From the NCBI GenBank assembly GCA_036645935.1, contig JAVXNE010000003.1, positions 144,029-208,028 of the forward strand: a stretch of DNA of 64,000 bases. The letters are read 5' to 3'. Shown piece by piece: positions 53,430-61,182 of this stretch. Numbering within the stretch: position 1 is the first letter of the stretch; the number at the start of each line of letters is the position of its first letter. The position numbers were made by a program, and so were the translations under genes. The notes under the pieces were generated by a model that searched no databases, was not told where the DNA came from, and saw only the letters and a list, made by a program, of their open reading frames with translations. This DNA comes from JAUNBN01 sp036645935. Its GTDB lineage: Bacteria; Bacillota; Clostridia; Oscillospirales; Ruminococcaceae.

Positions 53430-53460
53430 ACTCCGCCGACATCATATATGCCGGCGGAGT
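53430..53460 (-). terminator. Intercistronic hairpin between binding protein and permease
   Basis: ACTCCGCCG (53430-53438) pairs with CGGCGGAGT (53452-53460); no T-run. Such stems after binding-protein genes normally stabilise their mRNA and reduce read-through, giving excess binding protein over permease. Confidence 0.65.
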
Positions 53461-53483
53461 TGATGTCGTCAAATCACAAATTT

Positions 53484-54653
53484 TTATTTATACTCTGCGA
53501 GTGCCCATTTTCCGTCCTTAACCATTATTGGGACACCGTTTTTCTCTGGTACTCGATCGGTGTATTTCGAGGTGCATGTCAGGCCTTTCCACTCCGTTAT
53601 CTTCATAAGCTCGTCATAAACGGTTTCACGTGTGTCCGCACCTTTTTCAAACGCGGATACAAGCATCGCCATGCACTCATAGGCCTGTGAGGCAAACTGA
53701 TTGGCGGTCTTTCCGTCGCTGGCTTCGCTGAACAGCTTTGAGAATTTCTGAACACCCTCATCAGGATTTTCTGCAAAATACAGAGTGCTGACATAAAATC
53801 CTTCCGCTGCGTCGCCGGCAAGAGTCAAGAACTCATCAGAATAACATGTGCTGAGGTTAGCAAATTTGATATCTCCGAAATCCATCTGCTTCGCCTGCTT
53901 GAGAATGTTGGCAACGTCCTTGTATTGAGCAGAAATCATCACGGTTTCAGGCGCTGCCTGTTTGAGTTTTGAAAGAAGCGGAGTAAAATCGCTTACCTGC
54001 CCTTCGTTGAAACTCTCGGCATCAACCAACTCGACACCCGCATGATTGGCAACCTGGCTTTTGAGCAACTCAAGACCGGACAGTCCCGAATCGTTATTTA
54101 AGTAGATGTATGCAACTTTTTTAGCTTTGATTCCGTCCATAACCATGTTGGAAAAGTTTCTCATCTCATCCGCAACGCTTGCCTGCAGCCAGGTATATTG
54201 ACTTACTTTAGTAATGTCCATATGTGACGCCGCGGGAACCATTTGAACCATGCCATTTTCACCATAAATAGGAGCGCTTGCAAGAACGCTTGTGCTGGCA
54301 AAGCCGCCAATGACTGCAACATATTTTTCATCGTCGCAGATTTTCTGAGCGAGGTTTGAGGCTTCCGCAATGTCTCCGCGGTCATCAAAGACATCGAGCA
54401 CAATCTTTCTGCCGTTGATGCCACCGGCCGCATTTACCTCGTCCACTTTTATTTGGGCCGAAGTTTGGAAGTACTCGCCATACAGTGCCTGATTTCCGGT
54501 CATGGGCACGGCAATTGCAACATAGATTGGATCTGCCGTCCCTGACTGTTGCGCATCCGACCCCGTCGTTTCCTGCTTTGAACAACCGGAGAACCCTGCG
54601 ACTAACGACACCGCAAGAACGGCGCAAAGCAACAGCGAAAGTGCTTTTTTCAT
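53484..54653 (-). CDS. ABC transporter substrate-binding lipoprotein (Liv/LivK type)
   Basis: 389 aa. Lipoprotein signal LVAGFSGC with Cys about 24, then a type I periplasmic-binding fold (PIYVAIAVPMTGNQALYG, AAGGINGRKIVLDVFDDRGD). This family binds branched-chain amino acids but also many other small amides and aromatic or polyol-type ligands; ligand unknown. First transporter gene, 58 bp after the zinc dehydrogenase. The neighbours are dehydrogenases rather than amino-acid genes, so the cargo is probably not leucine. Confidence 0.93.
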   Translation of the reverse strand: MKKALSLLLCAVLAVSLVAGFSGCSKQETTGSDAQQSGTADPIYVAIAVPMTGNQALYGEYFQTSAQIKVDEVNAAGGINGRKIVLDVFDDRGDIAEASNLAQKICDDEKYVAVIGGFASTSVLASAPIYGENGMVQMVPAASHMDITKVSQYTWLQASVADEMRNFSNMVMDGIKAKKVAYIYLNNDSGLSGLELLKSQVANHAGVELVDAESFNEGQVSDFTPLLSKLKQAAPETVMISAQYKDVANILKQAKQMDFGDIKFANLSTCYSDEFLTLAGDAAEGFYVSTLYFAENPDEGVQKFSKLFSEASDGKTANQFASQAYECMAMLVSAFEKGADTRETVYDELMKITEWKGLTCTSKYTDRVPEKNGVPIMVKDGKWALAEYK

Positions 54654-54711
54654 GTGTTACCTCCATTGCTAACTTTAATATCAGATTTGGCATAGGCCAA
54701 AAGCTGCAAGA

Positions 54712-55749
54712 TTATGACCACGGATCCAAAAGCATCTTTCCATGATCAGCCCCCGATGATATCTCAAGCGCCTGCTGAGCGCGGCTCATCGGTACAATAT
54801 TGGTTATCATCAAATCGAGCTTGGTTCTGTTCTTCCTGATCACTTCCATCATATCTCCAACAAGTGTGGTGGGAAACATCCACGATCCTGTGATTGTTAT
54901 CCCCTGAACCACAAGTTCCGGAGTCACCTTAATTGGTGTATCACTGTAACTTCCACCAACGAAGCAAACATGCCCCAAACGTTTGACAGCATGCATACAA
55001 AGCTTCTGTGCAGGTATTGTTCCAGAACATTCTATCGCGTATTCGGGGCCTAAATTTTTAGTTACCGACCTGATTTTTTCTCGAATATCGATATCACGAG
55101 CATCAAAGACATAATCCGCACCGAGTGATTTTGCGAGATTCATTCTATAGGGTATTGTATCCACCGCAATAACCATCAGGCCTCTGTGCTTTGCGTTTAT
55201 AACCCCTCCGAGGCCAACTCCGCCCATTCCGGTAATCAGGACGGAACGACCGGGTATAACTTTCATGTTGTGAAGTGCTCCAAACGAAGGTCCCAGACCA
55301 CAATTAGCCATAGCCGCATGTTTAAAACTGATATCATCTGGAATTATCCACAACAGCCGCTCCGGTTTGAGCAGATATTGTGCGTAATAAGCAGCCCCCT
55401 CCGTCTGATGAGTGACAGCGTTGACGTCTTGTGCGCTTATTCCATCAGGCGTATTTTCGCAATGTAGATAATATCCGGAATCGCACAGTTCGCAATGCCC
55501 ACAGGAATAAAGTGCCGGCACAACAACTCGATCACCCGCCTTCACATGGAGTCCCTGCACAACCTCCTCGACCACTCCGACAGCCTCATGCCCTACATAT
55601 TCATCGGGTGTACCATCGATAAACCTCTTGTTCTCCGTGCACATGCCCGCATATACGACCCTGATCAGCGCCCATTCATCGATGGCGTGCGGCTTCGTAA
55701 CCTCTTTGATTTCCGCTTTGCTGGGTCCCGTAATAATGAGTTTTTTCAT
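54712..55749 (-). CDS. Zinc-binding alcohol dehydrogenase (MDR family)
   Basis: 345 aa from ATG 55749 (an in-frame TTG at 55761 is an alternative; both have a weak ribosome site). Catalytic Cys in YAGMCTENK, GHEAVGVVEE, structural zinc Cys set C-G-H-C-x2-C-x7-C, and Rossmann GMGGVGLGG. Related to threonine, sorbitol and similar polyol dehydrogenases. First gene after the regulated promoter at 55863-55902. Confidence 0.92.
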   Translation of the reverse strand: MKKLIITGPSKAEIKEVTKPHAIDEWALIRVVYAGMCTENKRFIDGTPDEYVGHEAVGVVEEVVQGLHVKAGDRVVVPALYSCGHCELCDSGYYLHCENTPDGISAQDVNAVTHQTEGAAYYAQYLLKPERLLWIIPDDISFKHAAMANCGLGPSFGALHNMKVIPGRSVLITGMGGVGLGGVINAKHRGLMVIAVDTIPYRMNLAKSLGADYVFDARDIDIREKIRSVTKNLGPEYAIECSGTIPAQKLCMHAVKRLGHVCFVGGSYSDTPIKVTPELVVQGITITGSWMFPTTLVGDMMEVIRKNRTKLDLMITNIVPMSRAQQALEISSGADHGKMLLDPWS

Positions 55750-55862
55750 AATATTTTTCAATCGCTGTCAACTTCTCAAGCACGCCCGGAAAGTTGAATT
55801 ACAAACTCCCTCCAATATTAAATAAACGGCACAACTGCGGTTGTTAGCAAAAGTTACTTACT

Positions 55863-55902
55863 TAACATAAGTTATGTTACACCCGAAGATGCAGTTTGTC
55901 AA
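55863..55902 (-). promoter_or_regulatory. Promoter and operator of the catabolic operon
   Basis: Minus strand: TTGACA (55897-55902), 17-bp spacer, TAACAT (55874-55879). A perfect 8+1+8 palindrome TAACATAAGTTATGTTA (55863-55879) starts at the -10 and covers the transcript start, as for a repressor. The ROK gene nearby is a candidate regulator, not proven. Confidence 0.75.
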
Positions 55903-55932
55903 TATATTTTGTTGGTTAATCATATATTGTGC

Positions 55933-55961
55933 TTGACATTGACCATTTTTGATTATAGAAT
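55933..55961 (+). promoter_or_regulatory. Promoter of the URO-D/VOC unit
   Basis: Plus strand TTGACA (55933-55938), 17-bp spacer, TAGAAT (55956-55961). Directly after it, TTAACC-N13-GGTTAA (about 55962-55986) is a possible operator. Confidence 0.7.
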
Positions 55962-56073
55962 TTAACCACTTGCTAATGAGGGTTAAGTTAGCTTTGGGCA
56001 TTTTCCCTTTTCTGAGCACATAGCGATGCCTATATTTAGCTGTAATTTATCTTAAAGGAGCTATACATCTACT

Positions 56074-57018
56074 ATGGACAAGCGTCAACGTATGAAAGCA
56101 GCATTTAACAATCAACAGGTGGATTTTGTACCGGCAGGTTTTTGGCACCACTACACATCATCGGACATTCATGAGCTCGTCGAGCAGCAGGTCGACTTTT
56201 ATCGTGCAACCGACATGGACTTTCTTAAAATAATGTACGAGTTTATGTTTGAGTTGCCGGAAAAGGTCACAAAGTCGTCTGATTGGTATAAAATTAAACC
56301 TCTGGGAAAAAATTCGCCTCAGTACATAAGACAAACAGAGATTATAAAAGGTATCCTTGATAAGACAAACGGAGAAGCCATGGCTTTCACAACAATGTTT
56401 AACGCCATGAAGATGGCTGCATGGTGTGTTGGCGATGAAGCGATGATGGTTCACGCCAGAGAAAATCCGGAAGCGCTCAGCGCGGGTATCGCTGCGTTTT
56501 CAGAAACGCTTGTGGAATGGGTTGACGGCTTTATCGATGCAGGTGTGGATGGTATATTCTACTCTGCCCAATTTGGGGAGGTTGGGCGTTTCAATGCAAA
56601 AGAATGGAATCGTCTCGTCAAGCCTTATGATATCGAGGTGCTGAAGAGCATAAAGGCTCGCGACAAATACATCATCCTTCATCTGTGCGGAGAACCTGAA
56701 TACGATTTCAAAGTGCATATTGACCGATACAAGGATTACCCAATGGACATGATAAATTGGGCAGTTCACGCCAACAATTACGAAATAGAAAGAGGAATAG
56801 ACTTTTTTGGCTGTCCTGTTATGGGTGGGCTGGACAACCGAGGTCTCATGCTCACAGGCACAAGAGATGACATTGATAAAGCTGTTTCCGATATAGTAAC
56901 AAGGTTTGGAGCAAAAGGATTCGCACTGGGAGCAGACTGCTCCATCCAGGGAAATTACGACGTTGATCTCATAACTTATACAATAAAAAAAGCCCACTCC
57001 ATTCAAATGGAAGGGTAG
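56074..57018 (+). CDS. Uroporphyrinogen decarboxylase superfamily protein, probably a methyltransferase
   Basis: 314 aa. URO-D fold, but without HemE context and shorter than HemE. It carries ILHLCGEPE, an HxC zinc pair, and a later Cys in ALGADCSIQ, the arrangement seen in corrinoid methyltransferases of the MtaA/MtbA type. Those transfer methyl groups between a corrinoid protein and a thiol such as coenzyme M or tetrahydrofolate systems. No corrinoid protein lies in the window. ATG 56074 has AAGGAG 13 bases upstream. Divergent from the dehydrogenase operon, so it probably belongs to the same pathway. Confidence 0.85.
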   Translation: MDKRQRMKAAFNNQQVDFVPAGFWHHYTSSDIHELVEQQVDFYRATDMDFLKIMYEFMFELPEKVTKSSDWYKIKPLGKNSPQYIRQTEIIKGILDKTNGEAMAFTTMFNAMKMAAWCVGDEAMMVHARENPEALSAGIAAFSETLVEWVDGFIDAGVDGIFYSAQFGEVGRFNAKEWNRLVKPYDIEVLKSIKARDKYIILHLCGEPEYDFKVHIDRYKDYPMDMINWAVHANNYEIERGIDFFGCPVMGGLDNRGLMLTGTRDDIDKAVSDIVTRFGAKGFALGADCSIQGNYDVDLITYTIKKAHSIQMEG

Positions 57019-57022
57019 TGTT

Positions 57023-57424
57023 TTGAAAATGACTGCTTTTCATCACATAGCGCTTTATGTAAATGATATAGAAACAAGCACTGTTTTTTATGAACAAGCT
57101 TTCGGTTTCACCGAATATGGTCGGTGGCAACATGGAGAAAAACAAATTGTCATGCTATCGCTGCGTAGCGGCGGTTACATTGAATTGCATTCGCGTCATA
57201 AAACAACCTCCTCAGATGGCAAGTTATGGCACATCAGTTTTTCACCGTCTAACATCGACGAATGTTATGAGCGGGCTCTGATGCTGGGTGCGAAAGCAGA
57301 CAGGCCACCATTCGATTTCGTCATAAAATCTACCCCAAACGAAATTCCTGTTCGTATAGCGTGGCTATTCGGCCCCGACGGAGAGAGAATTGAACTCTTT
57401 TGTGATCGATCATATCAATCCTGA
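57023..57424 (+). CDS. VOC (glyoxalase/dioxygenase fold) protein
   Basis: 133 aa. FHHIALYVNDIETSTVFYEQAFGF opens the fold; Glu in GYIELH and the closing FGPDGERIELF supply metal-ligand-like residues. The start is TTG 57023 (GGAAGGG upstream) or ATG 57029. Such small enzymes act as epimerases, isomerases or lyases. Follows the URO-D gene by 4 bp and overlaps the end of the convergent ROK gene by 10 bp. Confidence 0.88.
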   Translation: MKMTAFHHIALYVNDIETSTVFYEQAFGFTEYGRWQHGEKQIVMLSLRSGGYIELHSRHKTTSSDGKLWHISFSPSNIDECYERALMLGAKADRPPFDFVIKSTPNEIPVRIAWLFGPDGERIELFCDRSYQS

Positions 57425-58617
57425 TTGTCGACGAAGCTCCTTAAAGGGAGTGTTGCGGCTCCTATTGCGGCGGCATCGTTTCCCAGCCCCGCAAGCACAA
57501 GTTCTATTTCTTCTCCGCCGTGATAGCGGCCGCAAGTGTCTTTGAGTCTGTTTGTCAGCTGATTCAGCAGCCACGCGGATTTTCTGAAAATTCTTCCAGT
57601 AACAATGATGAAGTTGATGTCAAAAAGACTTACGACATTCTCAATTCCAACAACGATATATTTTATTGCCTCTTCAGCTATCATCAGTGCTATATGATCC
57701 CCATGCTCTGCGGCTTCCATGACAACGCGTACCGTGACGTTTTCAATTTCCCCGCCTGCCATTTCAAGCATTGAGCTTTTAAAGCCATCTCGCAGCATCC
57801 CGCGCGCTTGCTTTTCAATAGCGCTGTTAGATGCCAGCACTTCAAGACATCCCCTTTTGCCGCATCTGCACAACGGCCCGTTAACATTGACAACAGTGTG
57901 TCCCACCTCTCCGCTCATGTTGTGGCAGCCACGGTATATATCTCCGTTTACAATCATTGCCGAGCCGATACCGCGTCCGAACGCCAGCATTATAAAACTC
58001 TCTTCATTTTGACCACTACCGTACCATTTTTCTGCAATCGCCGTAACTTTGGCGGTATTGTCAACAAATATCGGAACTGAAAACACTCTGTTAAACGCCA
58101 ATCCCATATCATAATCATAAATTTGAAGGCTTTGGCTACTGGCAATTCCCGTTTCAGGGTTTGTTATTCCGGGAACTCCCACTCCAATTCCAAAAAGCCT
58201 GGAACGTTCTATATGAGAGTCAGATATGGTTTCTTTCAAAAGCGCAATTGAGCGTTCAACCACATCGATTTGAGATGTATCATTGCTGTCGATGGCTGCG
58301 CTGTTTTTGATAATAGAACGCCCTTTGAGGTCAATTATAACGCATGTCACGCAGGAATCGCTCATATCAACTCCCGCGAAATAGCGAGCTTCGGGAATCA
58401 CCCTCAAAACCTCGGGACGCTTGCCTCCTCTGGAAACACCTTTACCCGCCACTTTTACAAGACCGGATTCAATGAATGAGTCTGTAATATGCATAATGGT
58501 GGGAATGCTAAGCCCCGTTATTCTTGATATCTGTGCTTTGAAAATATCATCATTATTCCTTATTATTTCCAAGACTCTGCTTTTATTAGAGACAGAAACA
58601 TCTCGAAAGTTCAGCAT
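57415..58617 (-). CDS. ROK family transcriptional repressor
   Basis: 400 aa. N-terminal winged helix (NKSRVLEIIRNND, KAQISRITGLSIPTIMHI), C-terminal ROK domain with the zinc motif CRCGKRGCLEV. The kinase ATP loop DxGxT is degenerate (GVDMSDSCV), as in regulators rather than sugar kinases. Likely senses a sugar or polyol. The gene neighbours the catabolic operon, and a palindrome there could be its site. Divergent from the cysteine desulfidase gene, 131 bp apart. Confidence 0.92.
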   Translation of the reverse strand: MLNFRDVSVSNKSRVLEIIRNNDDIFKAQISRITGLSIPTIMHITDSFIESGLVKVAGKGVSRGGKRPEVLRVIPEARYFAGVDMSDSCVTCVIIDLKGRSIIKNSAAIDSNDTSQIDVVERSIALLKETISDSHIERSRLFGIGVGVPGITNPETGIASSQSLQIYDYDMGLAFNRVFSVPIFVDNTAKVTAIAEKWYGSGQNEESFIMLAFGRGIGSAMIVNGDIYRGCHNMSGEVGHTVVNVNGPLCRCGKRGCLEVLASNSAIEKQARGMLRDGFKSSMLEMAGGEIENVTVRVVMEAAEHGDHIALMIAEEAIKYIVVGIENVVSLFDINFIIVTGRIFRKSAWLLNQLTNRLKDTCGRYHGGEEIELVLAGLGNDAAAIGAATLPLRSFVDNQD

Positions 58618-58748
58618 ATTTGTAACTCTTTTCCAACATATTTGCGTTCATTATGGACGATTATTGAAGAAATTACAACAAAAAAACAAAACGCACTTTA
58701 TTTTTTGCACTCAAACAGCTATCATTTTATATTCGCGGAGGCAGTTTT

Positions 58749-60026
58749 ATGGCAGCAGTTGCAAACAGAAATGAGATTTACTGCGAGATTTTAAGAGATG
58801 AACTTCAGGTGGCAACGGGCTGCACTGAGCCTATTGCAGTTGCTTATGCCGCAGCAAGAGCTCGCGAACTTTTGGGTTCAATTCCAACATCGGCAGAAAT
58901 TCACGTCAGCGGTAATATACTTAAGAATGTCAAGAGCGTTATCGTGCCAAACAGCGGAGGGCTTCGCGGCGTCAGAGCGGCGCTTGCCGCCGGAGTTATT
59001 GCGGGAAATGCGGCAAAAAAACTTCAGGTGCTGTCCGAAATATGCACACAAGACATTCCGCTGATCAAGGATTTTGCCGAAAATACAATTATAACCGTGA
59101 GCTGTGTATACACTTCTTTGCAGCTTGACATAACCATTGTTTTGCACAGCGTCAATCACACTTCCAAAGTACGCATTGCCAACCGCCATACAAATATAGT
59201 TTTTGAGTCTTTGGATGACTGTGTGTTTCTTGACCTGCCTGTTGAAGAGGAGCCCAAACAAAGCGTTGTGGAAAATCAGCTCACTATAGAAGACATCATG
59301 GATTTTGCAGATCATTGTGATCTCGAACCTCTGCGAGATCTTCTCAAACGTCAAATTGATTTTAACAGTGCTATTGCGCGCGAAGGCATGCGGGGTCATT
59401 ACGGAGCGCAGGTAGGCCGCACGCTTATTGAGCGCATGCCAAACGATATCGACACGCGTGCAAGAGCCATGGCTGCGGCCGGTTCGGACGCTCGGATGAA
59501 TGGATGTGAGCTGCCTGTGGTCATTCTTTCGGGCAGTGGCAACCAGGGAATTGCCGCCTCGGTCCCCGTTGTTGAATACGCACATTATCTCGGCAAAAGC
59601 GACGATGATCTGATGCGAGCTTTGCTGGTTTCCAATTTGATCACCGTGCAGGAAAAGGCAGATGTCGGACGACTCTCAGCTTTCTGTGGCGCTGTAAGCT
59701 CGGGTTGCGGAGCTGCTGCAGGGATTGCATACCTGTGTGGCGGAGACGTGGAAATGATAGCAAATACGGTGACCAACGCGCTTGCGGCTGCGAGTGGGAT
59801 TATCTGTGACGGCGCCAAAAGTTCCTGCGCAGCAAAAATTGCTCTGGCAGTTGAGGCAGGGCTGCAAGGCTATCATATGAGCTGCAAGGGTCTGCATTTC
59901 GGCCCCGGAGAAGGCATTGTTGCAGCCAATGCAAACGACACCATTGCCAACGTCGGTAAAGTTGCAAAACAAGGTATGGCCATAACGGACAAGGTGATTA
60001 TTGACATTATGCTGAGCGCAACTTAG
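58749..60026 (+). CDS. L-cysteine desulfidase / UPF0597 family protein
   Basis: 425 aa. CGCTEP-like ATGCTEPIAVAYA and the Cys in the VSSGCGAAAGIAYL segment supply cluster ligands of this 4Fe-4S family; AAAGSDARMNGCELPVVILSGSGNQG is the conserved central block. Family members split cysteine to sulfide, pyruvate and ammonia (CyuA) or resemble serine dehydratase alpha subunits. Start ATG 58749 with GGAGGC. Its link to the neighbouring catabolic genes is unclear. Confidence 0.9.
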   Translation: MAAVANRNEIYCEILRDELQVATGCTEPIAVAYAAARARELLGSIPTSAEIHVSGNILKNVKSVIVPNSGGLRGVRAALAAGVIAGNAAKKLQVLSEICTQDIPLIKDFAENTIITVSCVYTSLQLDITIVLHSVNHTSKVRIANRHTNIVFESLDDCVFLDLPVEEEPKQSVVENQLTIEDIMDFADHCDLEPLRDLLKRQIDFNSAIAREGMRGHYGAQVGRTLIERMPNDIDTRARAMAAAGSDARMNGCELPVVILSGSGNQGIAASVPVVEYAHYLGKSDDDLMRALLVSNLITVQEKADVGRLSAFCGAVSSGCGAAAGIAYLCGGDVEMIANTVTNALAAASGIICDGAKSSCAAKIALAVEAGLQGYHMSCKGLHFGPGEGIVAANANDTIANVGKVAKQGMAITDKVIIDIMLSAT

Positions 60027-60441
60027 TATCTTTTAAAACAATTTTGTCTTTGTCGCGCAACGACTTTATTGATACTCTATGTATGCTTTATCCGAACTCA
60101 CATGATTTAAATCCGAGTTTATTCTTTTCGTCTTAAATAGGAGTTGCGGTACTTTTTGATGAAACATTATGCTGTCTTTTGCTTTGTTCTATCCATAATT
60201 AGACTTCCGACTTGCTCTGCATTGCCCTCACGATTATTTTTCACAAACAAACTCATTTACCACATCTCCCCTGTGTATTAATCTTTTCACGCCAAAGAAT
60301 TATCAACTGCAAACATTCTGAAGTGTCGGAATTTTCTTTGCATTATCGGTGGTATAATATGATTTTCACAACGCTGCTTACTGCTTAAAGCGGACTTTAA
60401 AAGGCACACGTAAAGTAATTGAAAAAGTGCTCACCTAAATG
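60027..60441. other. Non-coding gap, nothing recognised
   Basis: A/T-rich DNA between the desulfidase gene and the tRNA-Ala promoter. I see no gene, repeat or clear terminator in it. Confidence 0.5.
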
Positions 60442-60470
60442 TTGACATTCACTTTACTCTTTTGTATAAT
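60442..60470 (+). promoter_or_regulatory. Promoter of tRNA-Ala
   Basis: TTGACA (60442-60447), 17-bp spacer, TATAAT (60465-60470), both perfect. Confidence 0.93.
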
Positions 60471-60484
60471 GGTCAAGCACGCCT

Positions 60485-60560
<76 letters not shown>

Positions 60561-60624
60561 AACAGTGCAAATCCGAACACCATGTTTTTTGTAAAACATT
60601 GTTTCGGATTTGTCCTCACCATTG

Positions 60625-60655
60625 AAAAAGTCTAACTTCGGTTAGGCTTTTTCTT
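60625..60655. terminator. Terminator after tRNA-Ala
   Basis: AAAAAGTCTAAC-TTCG-GTTAGGCTTTTT, followed by CTTTT. It overlaps the 3' end of the holin-like frame. Confidence 0.85.
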
Positions 60656-60911
60656 TTGGTTTCGGCTTGGCATAGGTGAGAGCCAGTTGGGAGTCAGCGA
60701 CACCGGCTGTAGTTGGGTCGGTGTCGCTACCGAGGATAGTCAACACAGCAAACAGAGCGTTGACAACTGCCAACAGTCCGTTGCCCAACTCTCTCAAATC
60801 CAGCGTATAGCCGAATACTGACGCTACGACCTGTACCACCACAAGAGAGCCGAACGAACTCAAAAGGTTCGTTCGACTCCCGTTCATCTGATTTCTTCTT
60901 GCCTCCACCAC
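60642..60911 (-). pseudogene. Phage holin (phi LC3-type) remnant
   Basis: The C-terminal two thirds (VVASVFGYTLD, LGNGLLAVVNALFAVLTILG, DPTTAGVADSQLALTY, KPKPKE) match holins of the phi LC3 family. The N-terminus, which should carry an NW.VR.KN..FW-type helix, is replaced by unrelated sequence, suggesting an upstream frameshift or rearrangement. No lysin or other phage gene is near, so it is a leftover of a prophage at tRNA-Ala. A small intact protein starting at 60887 cannot be excluded. Confidence 0.6.
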
Positions 60912-61038
60912 AAAAAGGCCTGTTTTCCATCAGTGGGAAATTGGGTCTCTTTTTTATATTCAGAAGCGCGCTATACTTTGATTAAGATCATTTGTATAAC
61001 GGGCAATATATAAATGAAAATTCAGAAATATAGAGTGT

Positions 61039-61182
61039 ATGTTAATAGCAATCGCTATTGCTATTGCTATTATTACATTCTTTGCGTCATTTGTCATTGA
61101 AGCAAACATGGAGGACACGGGGAATATTCCGGGCATAGGCATATTGTTCGGTTGGATTATGCTCATTACGCATACTGCTTAG
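61039..61182 (+). CDS. Possible small hydrophobic protein
   Basis: 47-codon frame (ATG 61039, TAG 61180) with one hydrophobic helix (LIAIAIAIAIITFFASFVI) and a second near the end (GIGILFGWIMLI). No clear ribosome site. It spans a GCTATT hexamer repeat that makes the Ile/Ala run. Overlaps the stop of the M56 gene by 4 bp on the other strand. Doubtful. Confidence 0.3.
   Translation: MLIAIAIAIAIITFFASFVIEANMEDTGNIPGIGILFGWIMLITHTA

Noticed and set aside
53484..54653. Naming the transporter as a leucine/isoleucine/valine system
   Set aside because: The family transports diverse ligands and the operon encodes dehydrogenases and isomerases rather than amino-acid genes.
60960..61166. 68-codon minus-strand frame with an Ile/Ala run
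   Set aside because: The run comes from a hexamer repeat, there is no ribosome site, and it competes with an equally weak plus-strand frame.
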